From Shinella sp. UYSO24 (GTDB lineage Bacteria > Pseudomonadota > Alphaproteobacteria > Rhizobiales > Rhizobiaceae), in assembly GCA_902167985.1 (NCBI GenBank), contig CABHNZ010000003.1, forward strand, positions 418,313-482,312: a stretch of DNA of 64,000 bases, given 5' to 3'. Of the stretch, positions 10,030 through 18,816 are shown in pieces. A program made the translations under genes and the position numbers. Numbering within the stretch: the first letter of the stretch is position 1; every line of letters begins with the position of its first letter. The notes beneath the pieces are model-generated. The model searched no databases and was not told the origin of the DNA. It saw only the letters and a program-made list of their open reading frames with translations.

Positions 10030-11378
10030 TCACGCCTCGGAAAAGTCCTGGCCGAGAAGCGCAACCAGCCGCTTGAGATCGGCCTCGCTTTCCATGTTGC
10101 GGACCAGTGAGGGAATGTCGGCAAAGGCCGGGCTGTTGTCGGTGGCGTTCAGGAATTTATCGGTCGGGTCGGTCACGCCCGGCAGGCCGTCGAAGCGCCG
10201 GGTTATGGTCGTGCCGTCGGTACGTTTCACGTCGAGGATGACGAAGCGGGTCTTCGGATCGCTCGACATGCGGGGAGCGGTCTCGTCATGCCGGCGGCCG
10301 GCGCGTGCGGCAAGCGTCATCAGGCGCGGATCCACCGGGCGCTCGTCGAAATGATCGAGGCGGAGTGCTCCGTCATTAATGGCGGCGGAGAAGATATATT
10401 CCGGGCTGAAGCGTGCCTCTATGCCGTTGGTGGGCGTTGTCACGACGAGCGCGGCATCGGCGCCAGGCGGATAGGTGAAGGTGATGCTGTCTATGTCGTC
10501 GGGCCTCAGCCCTTCGCTGTGCAGATCCTCGCCGAGCGAGGCGACCGCATGGGCGGCTGTGCAGCAGGGATAGGCTTTCAGCGTCAGGCCGGGTGAGACG
10601 ATCTGCCAGGCTCGCCCAGCTGATCGACCGCGGCCGATGGATTGCCCGCGCGAAGGCATAGGCGGAATGGAAGCCGACCGGATTGTCGAGGAAATCGGGC
10701 GCGCGGTAAACCCGGCGGCGGCGAGACGGGCGGCAAGAAGGCCGGAGCGGGCGGCCATGCGGCGTGATAGGGTTTTGCGTCATAGCCGAATTGCAGGCGA
10801 AGACCGGAGGCCTGCGTCGCGGCAAGCCCGAGCGCGATCGCGGTCTCCTCGACGGAGGCGCCGGTGAGATGGGCGATTGCGGCTGCAGCGCCGATCGGCC
10901 CCAGCGTTGCCGTGGCATGGAACCCATTTTCGTAGTGTTTTGCGCCGAGCGACAGGCCAAGCCGCGCCATGGCTTCGAGGCCGACGACATAGGCTGAAAT
11001 GAAGGCCTCGGCAGAAAACGTCTTTTCGGCAGCGAAGGCAAGCAGTGCCGGCACGATCACAGTCGTCGGATGGCCGCGAACGCTGGCATGGACATCATCA
11101 TAATCCAGCACGTGGCCGGCATAGCCGTTGACCACGGCCGCAATCAGCGGATCGGTGCGGCGGCTGGTACCGACGAGGATGGCATCACCCGGCAGATCGG
11201 CGCCGAGGCTTTTTGCCAGAACCGCGGTCGTCCTGTCTTTCGAGCCGGCAATCGTGCAGGCGAGAAAATCGATGATGGCGGTGCGGGCGGCGGCCATGGC
11301 ATCTGCGTTACGCGACGGATCGGACTTGACGATCGCGGCGGCGAATGCGGTGGTCAGCGGAGCGGACGAAACTGTCAT
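10030..11378 (-). CDS. MmgE/PrpD superfamily enzyme (four frameshifts)
   Basis: About 450 residues after repair. The N-terminal half has LACTIAGS and the family signature NGYAGHVLDYDDVH followed by SVRGHPTTVIVPAL. The C-terminal half resumes with WQIVSPGLTLKAYPCCTAAH. The superfamily includes 2-methylcitrate dehydratase, cis-aconitate decarboxylase and the iminodisuccinate epimerase of Agrobacterium. The neighbouring NtaA-type monooxygenase and polar amino-acid importer make an aminopolycarboxylate substrate attractive, but that is inference. Four single-base losses fall within about 150 bases (near 10755, 10710, 10652 and 10612), each restoring the expected sequence if a G or T is added. It starts 21 bases after the ABC ATPase gene. 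Confidence 0.8.
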
Positions 11379-11399
11379 GATATGCTCCTTCTTCCTCGT

Positions 11400-12218
11400 T
11401 CAGATGCCTTCGCCATCGCGCACGGCGCCGCGCGCGCCGAGCCCGCCGACGAACTGGCGGATACGCGGATTGGTGGAGGTATGGAAAATCTGCTCCGGCG
11501 AGCCGTGATCGACGATCAGGCCGTTTTCGGTGAAGACGACCGTGTCGCTGATCTCTTCGGCAAAGCGCATTTCATGGGTGACGAGAATGCTCGTCATGCC
11601 GTCGCGCACCAGATCACGGATGACCTGCAGGACTTCGCCAACGGTCTCGGGATCAAGCGCCGAGGTGACTTCGTCGAAAAGCACCAGTTCCGGCTTCATG
11701 GCAAGCGCACGCGCAATCGCGACGCGCTGCTGCTGGCCGCCGGAAAGCTGGCCGGGATAGGAATTGGCCTTGTCCGAAAGGCGCACCTTGGCGAGAAGCT
11801 CGCGCGCCAGCTTTTCCGCCGAGCTGCGATCGACGCCGAGGATCTTGGTCGGCGGCAGGACGATATTGTCCAGCACCGTCAGATGCGGAAAGAGGTTATA
11901 TTGCTGGAAAACGATGCCGACGCGCTTGCGCAGTTCGATCCGCTCGCTTTCCTTGGTCAGCTGGTCCACCCGCGTGCCGTTGACGGTGATCCTGCCCTTC
12001 TGCGGCATGACCAGCGCATTGATGCAGCGCAGGAGCGTCGACTTGCCCGAGCCGGACGGGCCGATGATGGACACGGCATCGCCCTTGTTGACGGTCAGGT
12101 TGACGCCCTTCAACACCTGCGTCTGGCCGAAGGACAGGTGAATGTCCTCCAGCTTGACGATGTGGTCATTGGCCTTGCTGTCAGCCGTCTTGGGCGCATT
12201 ATCCAGAGATACGGTCAT
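11400..12218 (-). CDS. Polar amino-acid ABC transporter ATPase (HisP/GlnQ type)
   Basis: This 272-residue ATPase has Walker A GPSGSGKST, signature LSGGQQQRVAIARAL and Walker B LVLFDEVTSALDPE. The D-loop and the switch His (VTHEM) are present. It energises uptake by the two permeases encoded immediately upstream (gap 11 bases) and the periplasmic binding protein at the head of the operon. The HisP/GlnQ branch imports polar or charged amino acids and derivatives. It is followed after 21 bases by the MmgE/PrpD gene, so uptake and catabolism look co-transcribed. The frame is intact. Confidence 0.95.
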   Translation of the reverse strand: MTVSLDNAPKTADSKANDHIVKLEDIHLSFGQTQVLKGVNLTVNKGDAVSIIGPSGSGKSTLLRCINALVMPQKGRITVNGTRVDQLTKESERIELRKRVGIVFQQYNLFPHLTVLDNIVLPPTKILGVDRSSAEKLARELLAKVRLSDKANSYPGQLSGGQQQRVAIARALAMKPELVLFDEVTSALDPETVGEVLQVIRDLVRDGMTSILVTHEMRFAEEISDTVVFTENGLIVDHGSPEQIFHTSTNPRIRQFVGGLGARGAVRDGEGI

Positions 12219-12229
12219 CGGTCATGTCC

Positions 12230-13012
12230 TCAGGCCGCGCTGAAGCGCCGCTCGAGGCGGCGGGTCAGGCGGGAGATAGGGTAGCAAAGCATGAAGAAGG
12301 CGGCCATTACCACGATATAGGCAATGATGGTGAAATCGATCCGGCGCACGGCGGTGCTGGCATCGGTTGCCGCGTGAAGCAGTTCATGAACGCCGACCAG
12401 CGATGCGAGTGCCGTTGCCATGGTGATCGAGGCAAACAGGTTCATCCATGGCGGCAGCGAGCGGCGCACGCATTGCGGCAGGATGATGTAGCGAAGTGCC
12501 TGCAGGCGCGAGAAGCCAAGGCCTTGCGCCGCCTCCCACTGGGTGGTCGGGATCGACTGGATGGCGCCGCGGGTGATTTCCGCCACATAGGCGCTGGCCG
12601 GGATTGCAAGGCCGATCACGGCCTTTACCCAATCCGGAAAAGGCAGGTAGTGACCGGCCACCACGATCTCGAAGGGGAAGATATAGGTGGTCGCGAAGAT
12701 CAGCACGAGATGCGGCGCATTACGGAAGATCTGCACATAGGCAACCACCGGATAGCGAACGAGCCGGTACGGCGCGAGCTGCAGTATGCCGAAGATCGCA
12801 CCAATCAGCGTGCCGAACGTCATCGCCAGAAGGCTGATGAGGATGTTCATCATGAAGCCGGAGGCGAGATAGGGGATCCATTCCACCAGCGTCCGGCCGA
12901 GCGAAAGGTCGGTCAGCGCCCAGAGGAGAATGACGAGCGGTAGCGCGACGAAACCGAGATTGCGCGCCAGATGCCGGCTCTTCGTGCCGGACGTGATGGT
13001 GGCTGCCGTCAT
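12230..13012 (-). CDS. Polar amino-acid ABC permease 2 (HisM/GlnP type)
   Basis: The ATG at 13012 gives a 260-residue inner-membrane protein beginning MTAATITSGTK. An upstream extension of the same frame to 13288 only reads through the preceding permease gene and is rejected. It has five or so hydrophobic spans and the EAA-type loop around EAAQGLGFSRLQALRYIILP that docks the ATPase. The start overlaps the stop of the first permease gene by 4 bases (ATGA), implying translational coupling and a heterodimeric channel. The frame is intact. Confidence 0.93.
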   Translation of the reverse strand: MTAATITSGTKSRHLARNLGFVALPLVILLWALTDLSLGRTLVEWIPYLASGFMMNILISLLAMTFGTLIGAIFGILQLAPYRLVRYPVVAYVQIFRNAPHLVLIFATTYIFPFEIVVAGHYLPFPDWVKAVIGLAIPASAYVAEITRGAIQSIPTTQWEAAQGLGFSRLQALRYIILPQCVRRSLPPWMNLFASITMATALASLVGVHELLHAATDASTAVRRIDFTIIAYIVVMAAFFMLCYPISRLTRRLERRFSAA

Positions 13013-13755
13013 AGTCCATACCCCGGAACGGCAAGCTTCCGCTCGACCCAAAGGCCGACCCTTGCAACGATGATGTTGATGATGCTGAAGAACAGCAGGA
13101 TGACGATCATCAATGCGAGGACATTGTCGCGCTGTGTCCAGACCATGATCGAGGCATAGGTGATCTCGCTGACGGCAATCGCATTGCCGACTGTGGTGAG
13201 CTTCACGAGATTGATCAGGTTGTTGACGATCGCCGGAAGCGAGGCGCGAAACGCAAGCGGCACTTCGACGAAGCGCAGGATCTGCCACTGGCTGAAGCCC
13301 ATGCCGCGTGCCGCTTCCACCATCGACGACGGCACGGCCTCGATGCCGGCGCGGATCGCTTCGGCATGAAGGGCTGCGATATGCAGCCCGACCACCGCGA
13401 CGACCCAGAAGAACGGCGTCAGCGGGTTATTTTGTGCGCCGCCGACGAGGTTGGACACGAAGGTGTTCAGCACGAGAAAGCTGAACATCAGCTGCACCAG
13501 CGTCGGGGTATTGCGGGTGATTTCCACGAAAGCCCGGACCGGCGCAGACAGGAAAGGCCTGCCTGAGGTCAGGCAGGCGGCAAAGATCAGCCCGGCCACG
13601 AGACTGACGGGGATCAGAAGCACGATCAGATAGAGCGTGGTGATGAAGCCATCACGCCAGATCGTCGCTTCGTAACCCGTTGCCAGAAACTCGTAGTTCA
13701 GGCCGATCTTGTCCATCAGGGCGATGAACGTATTCAGTATGCTGCTATCCTGCAT
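13009..13755 (-). CDS. Polar amino-acid ABC permease 1 (HisQ type)
   Basis: A 248-residue inner-membrane permease with several transmembrane spans and the ATPase-docking loop VEAARGMGFSQWQILRFVEVP. The ITRNTPTLVQLMF segment is typical of the HisM/GlnP family. It lies 24 bases downstream of the binding-protein gene and overlaps the second permease by 4 bases. It pairs with that permease to form the membrane channel of the importer. The frame is intact. Confidence 0.93.
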   Translation of the reverse strand: MQDSSILNTFIALMDKIGLNYEFLATGYEATIWRDGFITTLYLIVLLIPVSLVAGLIFAACLTSGRPFLSAPVRAFVEITRNTPTLVQLMFSFLVLNTFVSNLVGGAQNNPLTPFFWVVAVVGLHIAALHAEAIRAGIEAVPSSMVEAARGMGFSQWQILRFVEVPLAFRASLPAIVNNLINLVKLTTVGNAIAVSEITYASIMVWTQRDNVLALMIVILLFFSIINIIVARVGLWVERKLAVPGYGL

Positions 13756-13779
13756 GTCGGTGAGCGTTTGGCCCTTGCC

Positions 13780-14613
13780 TTATTTGCTGGCGGAAAGGGC
13801 CTTGTGCTCTTCCTCCAGATAGGTGGTGTTGAGCAGCCGGTTTGCCTTGGCAAACTCCAGCAGCTTGCCGTCAGCGTGAAGCTTCTTCACGGCGTTGTCG
13901 AGTGCCGTTTGCGTGTCCTTCTCGCCCTTGCGCAGCCAGATGACGCTGTCGGACGGGATAAGTTCGGTCGGGAAGGGGATGGCATAGTCCTTCCACTCTT
14001 CCGGACGATCCTCCAGCAGAAGGCCGACGGTCGCGCCGACATGAACGGCTGCCACGCAATTGCCGCCCTGAAGCGCCAGAAGCGATTCCGGCTGGCTCGG
14101 CAGCGCCTTGACGATCGCGCCATACTGTTCGATCAGCGGCTGGGTGAAGTTCGAGCCCTGCGAAACGCAGACCGGCTTGCCCTTGAGGTCGCTCCAGTCC
14201 TTCAGGCCGCTATCCTTGCGCACCACGGCAGCACCGCCGCTGCGATCATAGGGGGTCGGCACATAGTCGAGGATCTTGGCGCGCTCGTCCGTGTACTGCA
14301 TGTTGGCGATCAGGATATCGACCTTGCCCTGCTGCAGGAACTGCACGCGGTTCGGCGGCGTCACGGTGACGGTTTCGAGCTTGACGCCGAGATCCTCGGC
14401 AAGCGCCTTGGCGATATCGATGTTATAGCCCTTCTCGGCCTGCGTCTTCGGATCGATGTAACCGAAGGGCGCGCCCGACAGGATGACACCCACGGTGAGT
14501 GCGCCGCGACCCTTGATACGATCGAGTGTCGCATCGGCAAATGCGCTGGTGGCCGTCAGGCCGGAAAGGGCGAGGCCGAGAACGGTAAGGGCAAGTTTTT
14601 TGCGCAGCATCAT
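13780..14613 (-). CDS. Periplasmic polar amino-acid binding protein, first gene of the 8.7-14.6 kb operon
   Basis: The 277-residue protein starts with a classic signal peptide (MMLRKKLALTVLGLALSGL, cleavage likely after SAFA near residue 26). A PBPb/SBP_bac_3 domain follows (GALTVGVILSGAPFGYID, then GYNIDIAKALAEDLGVKLE and GKVDILIANMQYT). It captures the operon's substrate in the periplasm. The genes after it encode two permeases, an ATPase, an MmgE/PrpD enzyme and a flavin monooxygenase, all on one strand with gaps of no more than 34 bases. The ligand class is polar amino acid or analogue; the exact ligand cannot be read from sequence. Confidence 0.93.
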   Translation of the reverse strand: MMLRKKLALTVLGLALSGLTATSAFADATLDRIKGRGALTVGVILSGAPFGYIDPKTQAEKGYNIDIAKALAEDLGVKLETVTVTPPNRVQFLQQGKVDILIANMQYTDERAKILDYVPTPYDRSGGAAVVRKDSGLKDWSDLKGKPVCVSQGSNFTQPLIEQYGAIVKALPSQPESLLALQGGNCVAAVHVGATVGLLLEDRPEEWKDYAIPFPTELIPSDSVIWLRKGEKDTQTALDNAVKKLHADGKLLEFAKANRLLNTTYLEEEHKALSASK

Positions 14614-14925
14614 GGGGTTCCTTGTTTGCGGCGAAACTAGAGCAGTGCCTCGGTTGCCACGAGCAATCCTATCCTTTGTTTTGCGCCTGTCGGGAACGGC
14701 TATGTTGCCATGCCGAGTTTTGACGCAAAATTCTACGCATTGAGCGCTTGTTCGGCCAGCGTCCCGTTCGTGAAAGCGGTTCTGGGGATACTGGGGTATG
14801 CCAAACGGTCGACTCCACTGCTGCAGAGACCCGCTATCTCCTTGCTACCAAAGATAAAGTCTTGTCTGAATCAATGCTTCCGGCGGTTGTTTGTTCCCGC
14901 ACGCCAGCGGCGCAGCACCGGAGGC
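14614..14925. other. Intergenic region upstream of the amino-acid/monooxygenase operon
   Basis: These 312 bases lie between the start of the binding-protein gene and the 3' end of the diguanylate cyclase gene. They must contain the operon promoter. No strong inverted repeat, sigma-54 element or small gene was recognised. No regulator is encoded directly beside the operon apart from the GntR gene at its far 3' end, which points to the 5-oxoproline operon instead. Confidence 0.4.
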
Positions 14926-16356
14926 TCAGGCGACAGCCGCGCGCGGAGGCGCAGACTTGTCGTCCGCCTGCTGCGCCTGGCGCCGGCGCAGCCCATCATA
15001 GCGTCTTGCCTTGGCATCGTAGAGTGCGCCGTCGGCTGCACCGAGTGCCGCATCGCAGTTCGTCCTGCTGTCATCCACGAGCCGTATGCCGAAGGACGCG
15101 CCCACGGTGACAGTGCCGCAGGCGAGCGATACAGGTGCGGCCAATGCCAGAGAAATACGCTGGCAGGCTGTGGCTGCCTCCGTCGCGCCAAGACCGGGCA
15201 TGAGAATGGCGAATTCATCGCCGCCGAGCCGGAAGAGCCGGTCGTTGCTCCGCGTGGTCTGCTGCAGGCGTTCGGCGACGACCTTGAGGAGTGCATCGCC
15301 CATGGCATGTCCATGTGTGTCGTTGATGGCCTTGAAGCCATCAAGATCAAGGCAGACGACTGAAAGCGGGCCCTTGGCGGCAAGCGCGTCATACTCGTCG
15401 ATCAGCAAGGCGCGATTGGAGAGCCCGGTCAGGAAGTCGTGGGTGGCGGCATGGCGCATCTGCCGCTCCTTGGCGACCAATGCCCTTGCGGTCGTCTGCG
15501 ACATCCTGAGAAGGAAGACTGCACCCGCCAGAAGAATGACGGCGACGGTGACGAGCAGCGGCAGCGATCGATAGAGCGCATCGGTTGCCGGCTGCGGCGG
15601 GCGCCAGGAAAGCACTTCGGTCTCGCCGGCAAGGCCAACGGCCACTTCCACCCGCGCGCGATCGGGCGTGACGGACGACGCCGTTCCGATACGGGCATCG
15701 TTCAACATGAAACGCGTGCCGAAGAAGCCCGGCAGGCTGCCCGCGATCGGCATGGCGGTAATCAGCACCGGTGCGCGGTCGTGTTTCGGCTTATAGGTAG
15801 AGAAATCCGGCTGAAAGAGCACTGCGGACAGAAGCACCGCATCCTGGCCGAGCACATCGATCCGGCTTGCGGCGATCTGGTCGGGAATGCCGGGCTTCGG
15901 GTTCTTGTGAGCCTCGGCCTCACGGGCGCGGACCTGTGCCACCAGCGACGCGGATTCCCGCACGATTGCATCGGCGCCGCGCTTGAAGAATTCGCTCTTC
16001 CTCACCTCATCGGCCGTTCGCGAGTAGATGGTTTTGTCATCGTGATCGAGAACCGCGGTGAAACGGGTGCGCGACGTGCCGATCAAGGAAGCGCCGATAT
16101 TGCGGTCGGTCCATTCGAGGTCGAAGGAATTGTCGAGTTTTTCGATCGCCTCGTCCCATATGGTCCAGGCCGTCAGCGAGAATTCTATATCCGAAGTCCA
16201 GAGCGCGACATTATGGCTGACCATGGTCTCCTGTGATCGGCGCGCCTCGGCGTCGATCCGGCTGATGCCGAAAAAGGCAAAGGTTGCCATGCCGGCAACC
16301 AGCAGGGTCAGGCCGGCGATAATCGGGCCGACAAGTCGGAAATGAGCAAATCGCAT
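14926..16356 (-). CDS. Membrane diguanylate cyclase with CHASE4-like periplasmic sensor
   Basis: The 476-residue protein has an N-terminal transmembrane helix (residues ~8-30), a ~220-residue periplasmic region resembling CHASE4 (WTSDIEFSLTAWTIWDEAIEKL), a second transmembrane helix around 265-285, then a GGDEF domain. The active-site motif LGGDEF is intact and is preceded by RSND five residues upstream, the usual RxxD inhibitory site. It is therefore expected to make cyclic di-GMP under product inhibition, in response to an unknown periplasmic cue. No EAL domain is present. The frame is intact. It is monocistronic or follows the 57-residue membrane protein gene 105 bases upstream. Confidence 0.92.
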   Translation of the reverse strand: MRFAHFRLVGPIIAGLTLLVAGMATFAFFGISRIDAEARRSQETMVSHNVALWTSDIEFSLTAWTIWDEAIEKLDNSFDLEWTDRNIGASLIGTSRTRFTAVLDHDDKTIYSRTADEVRKSEFFKRGADAIVRESASLVAQVRAREAEAHKNPKPGIPDQIAASRIDVLGQDAVLLSAVLFQPDFSTYKPKHDRAPVLITAMPIAGSLPGFFGTRFMLNDARIGTASSVTPDRARVEVAVGLAGETEVLSWRPPQPATDALYRSLPLLVTVAVILLAGAVFLLRMSQTTARALVAKERQMRHAATHDFLTGLSNRALLIDEYDALAAKGPLSVVCLDLDGFKAINDTHGHAMGDALLKVVAERLQQTTRSNDRLFRLGGDEFAILMPGLGATEAATACQRISLALAAPVSLACGTVTVGASFGIRLVDDSRTNCDAALGAADGALYDAKARRYDGLRRRQAQQADDKSAPPRAAVA

Positions 16357-16461
16357 GATCGGTCGAACGCAGGTTTGAAAATGAACGTCAGTCGCCCTTC
16401 AGGCCTCAGCCCGCATGATCGGCCAGAGACGTTACCTTCAGGTTATCAAATGCTGTGTCTG

Positions 16462-16635
16462 TCAGAGGCCGGCAGGCGACATTCCGCTCTGTCCTGTCAG
16501 CGAGAAATAGCCGTAGGCTGCCGCGAATGCGAGAATGATGACGGCGACCACGATCAGCTTGCGCAGCCACGGCGGAACCTGACGGGGCGGCTTGGGCTTC
16601 TTGGGGCGCTGGAATTTGATGACGTTGTCGGACAT
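16462..16635 (-). CDS. Small single-span membrane protein, 57 residues
   Basis: The minus-strand frame from the ATG at 16635 reads MSDNVIKFQRPKKPKPPRQV, then a basic turn (PPWLRKL), a hydrophobic helix (IVVAVIILAFAAAYGYFSL) and a short polar tail. The positively charged proline-rich N-terminus followed by one transmembrane helix looks like a genuine inner-membrane protein with N-in topology, and the codon use is native. It lies upstream of the diguanylate cyclase gene on the same strand, with a gap of 105 bases. The function is unknown. Larger open frames overlapping it in other frames have no such organisation. Confidence 0.7.
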   Translation of the reverse strand: MSDNVIKFQRPKKPKPPRQVPPWLRKLIVVAVIILAFAAAYGYFSLTGQSGMSPAGL

Positions 16636-16870
16636 GGCGGCAGATTAGGGCAGGGATTGTAAAGGAGAGCATAACGCCGCCGGCCTTTCCACCGTTAGCT
16701 GATCCGGTTTCACTTTATCGTGGCCAGCGGCTGACGGCGAAGGTTGCGATTTCCTTTCGGCGTTGAAAGCTGGCTGAAAGCTTGCCCTGCTAAGACCATC
16801 TCATGCATATCGTTGGGGAGACGCGCTGGAGGGCGTGTCAGCGATATTGCGAAGTCAAGGAGGACTTCCC

Positions 16871-17887
16871 ATGCATTCCAAACGCCGCCTCGTGCGCGCC
16901 CTGTCCGTTTCCGCTCTGGCCCTCGCCGGCATGCTCTCGACCACCGCAATGTCGCATGCTGCGGACAAGATCACCATCATGGTGGGTGGCTATGAAAAGC
17001 AGATCTATCTGCCCGCCAAGCTTGCCGAAGCGCTCGGCTATTTCAAGGATGAGGGCCTCAACGTCGAACTGCTCAATGAAGCAGCCGGCGTCGATGCTGA
17101 AAACCAGCTTCTCGCAGGCGCCGTTCAGGGCGTCGTCGGTTTCTACGACCATTGCGTCGACCTGCAGGCCAAGGGCAAGTTCATCGAATCCGTCGTGCAG
17201 TTCAGCCAGGCGCCGGGCGAAGTCGAGCTTGTGTCCACCAAGCATCCGGAGATCAAGTCCTTCGCTGACCTCAAGGGCAAGAACCTCGGCGTGACCGGTC
17301 TCGGCTCGTCGACCAACTTCCTGTCGCTCTACATGGCCTCCAAGGCCGGCCTCAAGGGGGGCGACGTGGTGACGATCCCGGTCGGCGCCGGCGGCACGTT
17401 CATTGCTGCCATGCAGCAGGACCAGATCCAGGCCGGCATGACCACCGAGCCGACGATTTCGCGCATGGTGAAGACCGGCGAAGCTCAGGTTCTCGTTGAC
17501 CTGCGCACCGTCGATGCCACCCGTGCAGCGCTCGGCGGTACCTATCCGGCCGCATCGCTCTACATGGAAACCGCCTGGGTCGATGCCCACAAGGGCGACG
17601 TCCAGAAGCTGGCCAATGCCTTCGTCAAGACGCTGAAATTCATCGACACGCATTCAGCGGCAGAAATCGCCGACAAGATGCCGAAGGATTTCTATGTCGG
17701 CGACAAGGAAGGTTACGTGAAGGCGCTCGAAGCCGGCAAGGGCATGTTCACCAAGGACGGTGTGATGCCGGAAGACGGTCCGAAAACGGTTCTCGCCGTG
17801 CTCGCCGAGTTCTCCAAGAACGTCAAGGGCAAGCAGATCGACCTGTCGAAGACCTACACGTCCGACTTCGTCAAGCAGGCCATGTAA
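16871..17887 (+). CDS. NitT/TauT-type ABC substrate-binding protein
   Basis: The ATG at 16871 follows an AAGGAGGA ribosome-binding site by 6 bases and gives 338 residues with a signal peptide (SKRRLVRALSVSALALAGML, cleavage likely after SHAA). The longer in-frame start at 16835 lacks a site and would bury the signal. The mature part is an NMT1/SsuA-like fold (KITIMVGGYEKQIYLPAKLA, then GLGSSTNFLSLYMASKAG). The family delivers sulfonates, nitrate, pyrimidine precursors or other small anions. The ligand here is unknown. The ATPase and permease genes follow in the same direction. Confidence 0.92.
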   Translation: MHSKRRLVRALSVSALALAGMLSTTAMSHAADKITIMVGGYEKQIYLPAKLAEALGYFKDEGLNVELLNEAAGVDAENQLLAGAVQGVVGFYDHCVDLQAKGKFIESVVQFSQAPGEVELVSTKHPEIKSFADLKGKNLGVTGLGSSTNFLSLYMASKAGLKGGDVVTIPVGAGGTFIAAMQQDQIQAGMTTEPTISRMVKTGEAQVLVDLRTVDATRAALGGTYPAASLYMETAWVDAHKGDVQKLANAFVKTLKFIDTHSAAEIADKMPKDFYVGDKEGYVKALEAGKGMFTKDGVMPEDGPKTVLAVLAEFSKNVKGKQIDLSKTYTSDFVKQAM

Positions 17888-17895
17888 ACACAATC

Positions 17896-17921
17896 GCGGC
17901 CGGCCGACACCCGCCGGCCGC
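17896..17921 (+). promoter_or_regulatory. Intercistronic hairpin after the binding-protein gene
   Basis: GCGGCCGGC and GCCGGCCGC pair perfectly over 9 bases around an 8-base loop, starting 8 bases after the binding-protein stop. There is no T tract. Such hairpins after binding-protein genes commonly protect the upstream message and lower expression of the downstream ATPase and permease; this role is inferred. Confidence 0.6.
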
Positions 17922-17981
17922 ACTCCATCCATTCCCATCGATTTTGGACGCGTCACTCGACTGACGCCGAAAGGACGAACC

Positions 17982-18800
17982 ATGCCCAAGGATCAGGGCC
18001 GGTCCCCGGCCATCGAACTCATCAATGTGACGCGCCGTTTCGTGTCCCCTACCGGCAAGACGCTGACGGCCTTGCGCGATTTCAACATGACCGTCGAACG
18101 CGGCGAGTTCGTCGCCGTCGTCGGCCCGACCGGCTGCGGCAAGTCGACGACGCTCAATCTCGTCACCGGCCTTGCCAAGCCGAGCGCCGGCGAAGTGCGC
18201 CTCATGGGCGGGCCCGTTTCGGGCATCGACCCGCGCGTCGGCTTCGCCTTCCAGAAGGATGCGCTCTTTCCCTGGAAGAACGTCATCGACAACGTCATGG
18301 CCGGCCCGCTTTTCCGCGGCAAGTCGAAGGCGGAGGCCGAGCGCATGGCCAAGGACTGGCTTGCCCGCGTCGGCCTGTCGAAATTCCTGCATCACTATCC
18401 GCACCAGCTGTCGGGCGGCATGCGCAAGCGCGTGGCGCTGGCGCAGACCTTCATCAACGAGCCGGAAATCTTGCTGATGGACGAGCCCTTCTCGGCGCTC
18501 GACGTGCAGACCCGCACCGTCATGCATGAGGAGCTTCTGAAGCTCTGGGCCGAGCGTCAGGCCTCCGTCGTCTTCGTCACCCACGATCTCGAAGAGGCCG
18601 TGGCATTGGCCGACAAGGTCTATGTGCTCACCGCCGGGCCTGCGACGGTCAAGTCCGTCTACAAGGTGGAGCTGCCGCGTCCGCGCGTCGTATCCGAAAT
18701 CCGCTACGACCAGCAGTTCATCGATTACTGCAAGACCATCTGGGAAGACCTCCGCCAGGAAGTCGAAACCAGCTACCGCCGCGCCAGCGAAGCTGCGTGA
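17982..18800 (+). CDS. NitT/TauT-type ABC transporter ATPase (SsuB/TauB-like)
   Basis: A 272-residue ATPase with Walker A GPTGCGKST, Q-loop FQKDALFPWKNV, signature LSGGMRKRVALAQTF and Walker B ILLMDEPFSALD. The FPW after the Q-loop is characteristic of the SsuB/TauB/NrtD branch. It powers the importer with the permease encoded 16 bases downstream and the binding protein 94 bases upstream. The frame is intact. Confidence 0.95.
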   Translation: MPKDQGRSPAIELINVTRRFVSPTGKTLTALRDFNMTVERGEFVAVVGPTGCGKSTTLNLVTGLAKPSAGEVRLMGGPVSGIDPRVGFAFQKDALFPWKNVIDNVMAGPLFRGKSKAEAERMAKDWLARVGLSKFLHHYPHQLSGGMRKRVALAQTFINEPEILLMDEPFSALDVQTRTVMHEELLKLWAERQASVVFVTHDLEEAVALADKVYVLTAGPATVKSVYKVELPRPRVVSEIRYDQQFIDYCKTIWEDLRQEVETSYRRASEAA

Positions 18801-18816
18801 GAAGGAGGAGGATAAA

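Noticed and set aside
10030..11378. Calling the MmgE/PrpD gene a pseudogene
   Set aside because: Each break is repaired by one base and the protein is conserved on both sides; the window-wide error pattern makes decay unnecessary.
12230..13288. 352-residue ORF as the permease
   Set aside because: The first 92 residues are a frame shadow of the preceding permease gene; the real start is at 13012 with an ATGA overlap.
14871..15392. 173-residue ORF antiparallel-frame product within the diguanylate cyclase gene
   Set aside because: It overlaps the intact GGDEF domain and has no recognisable features.
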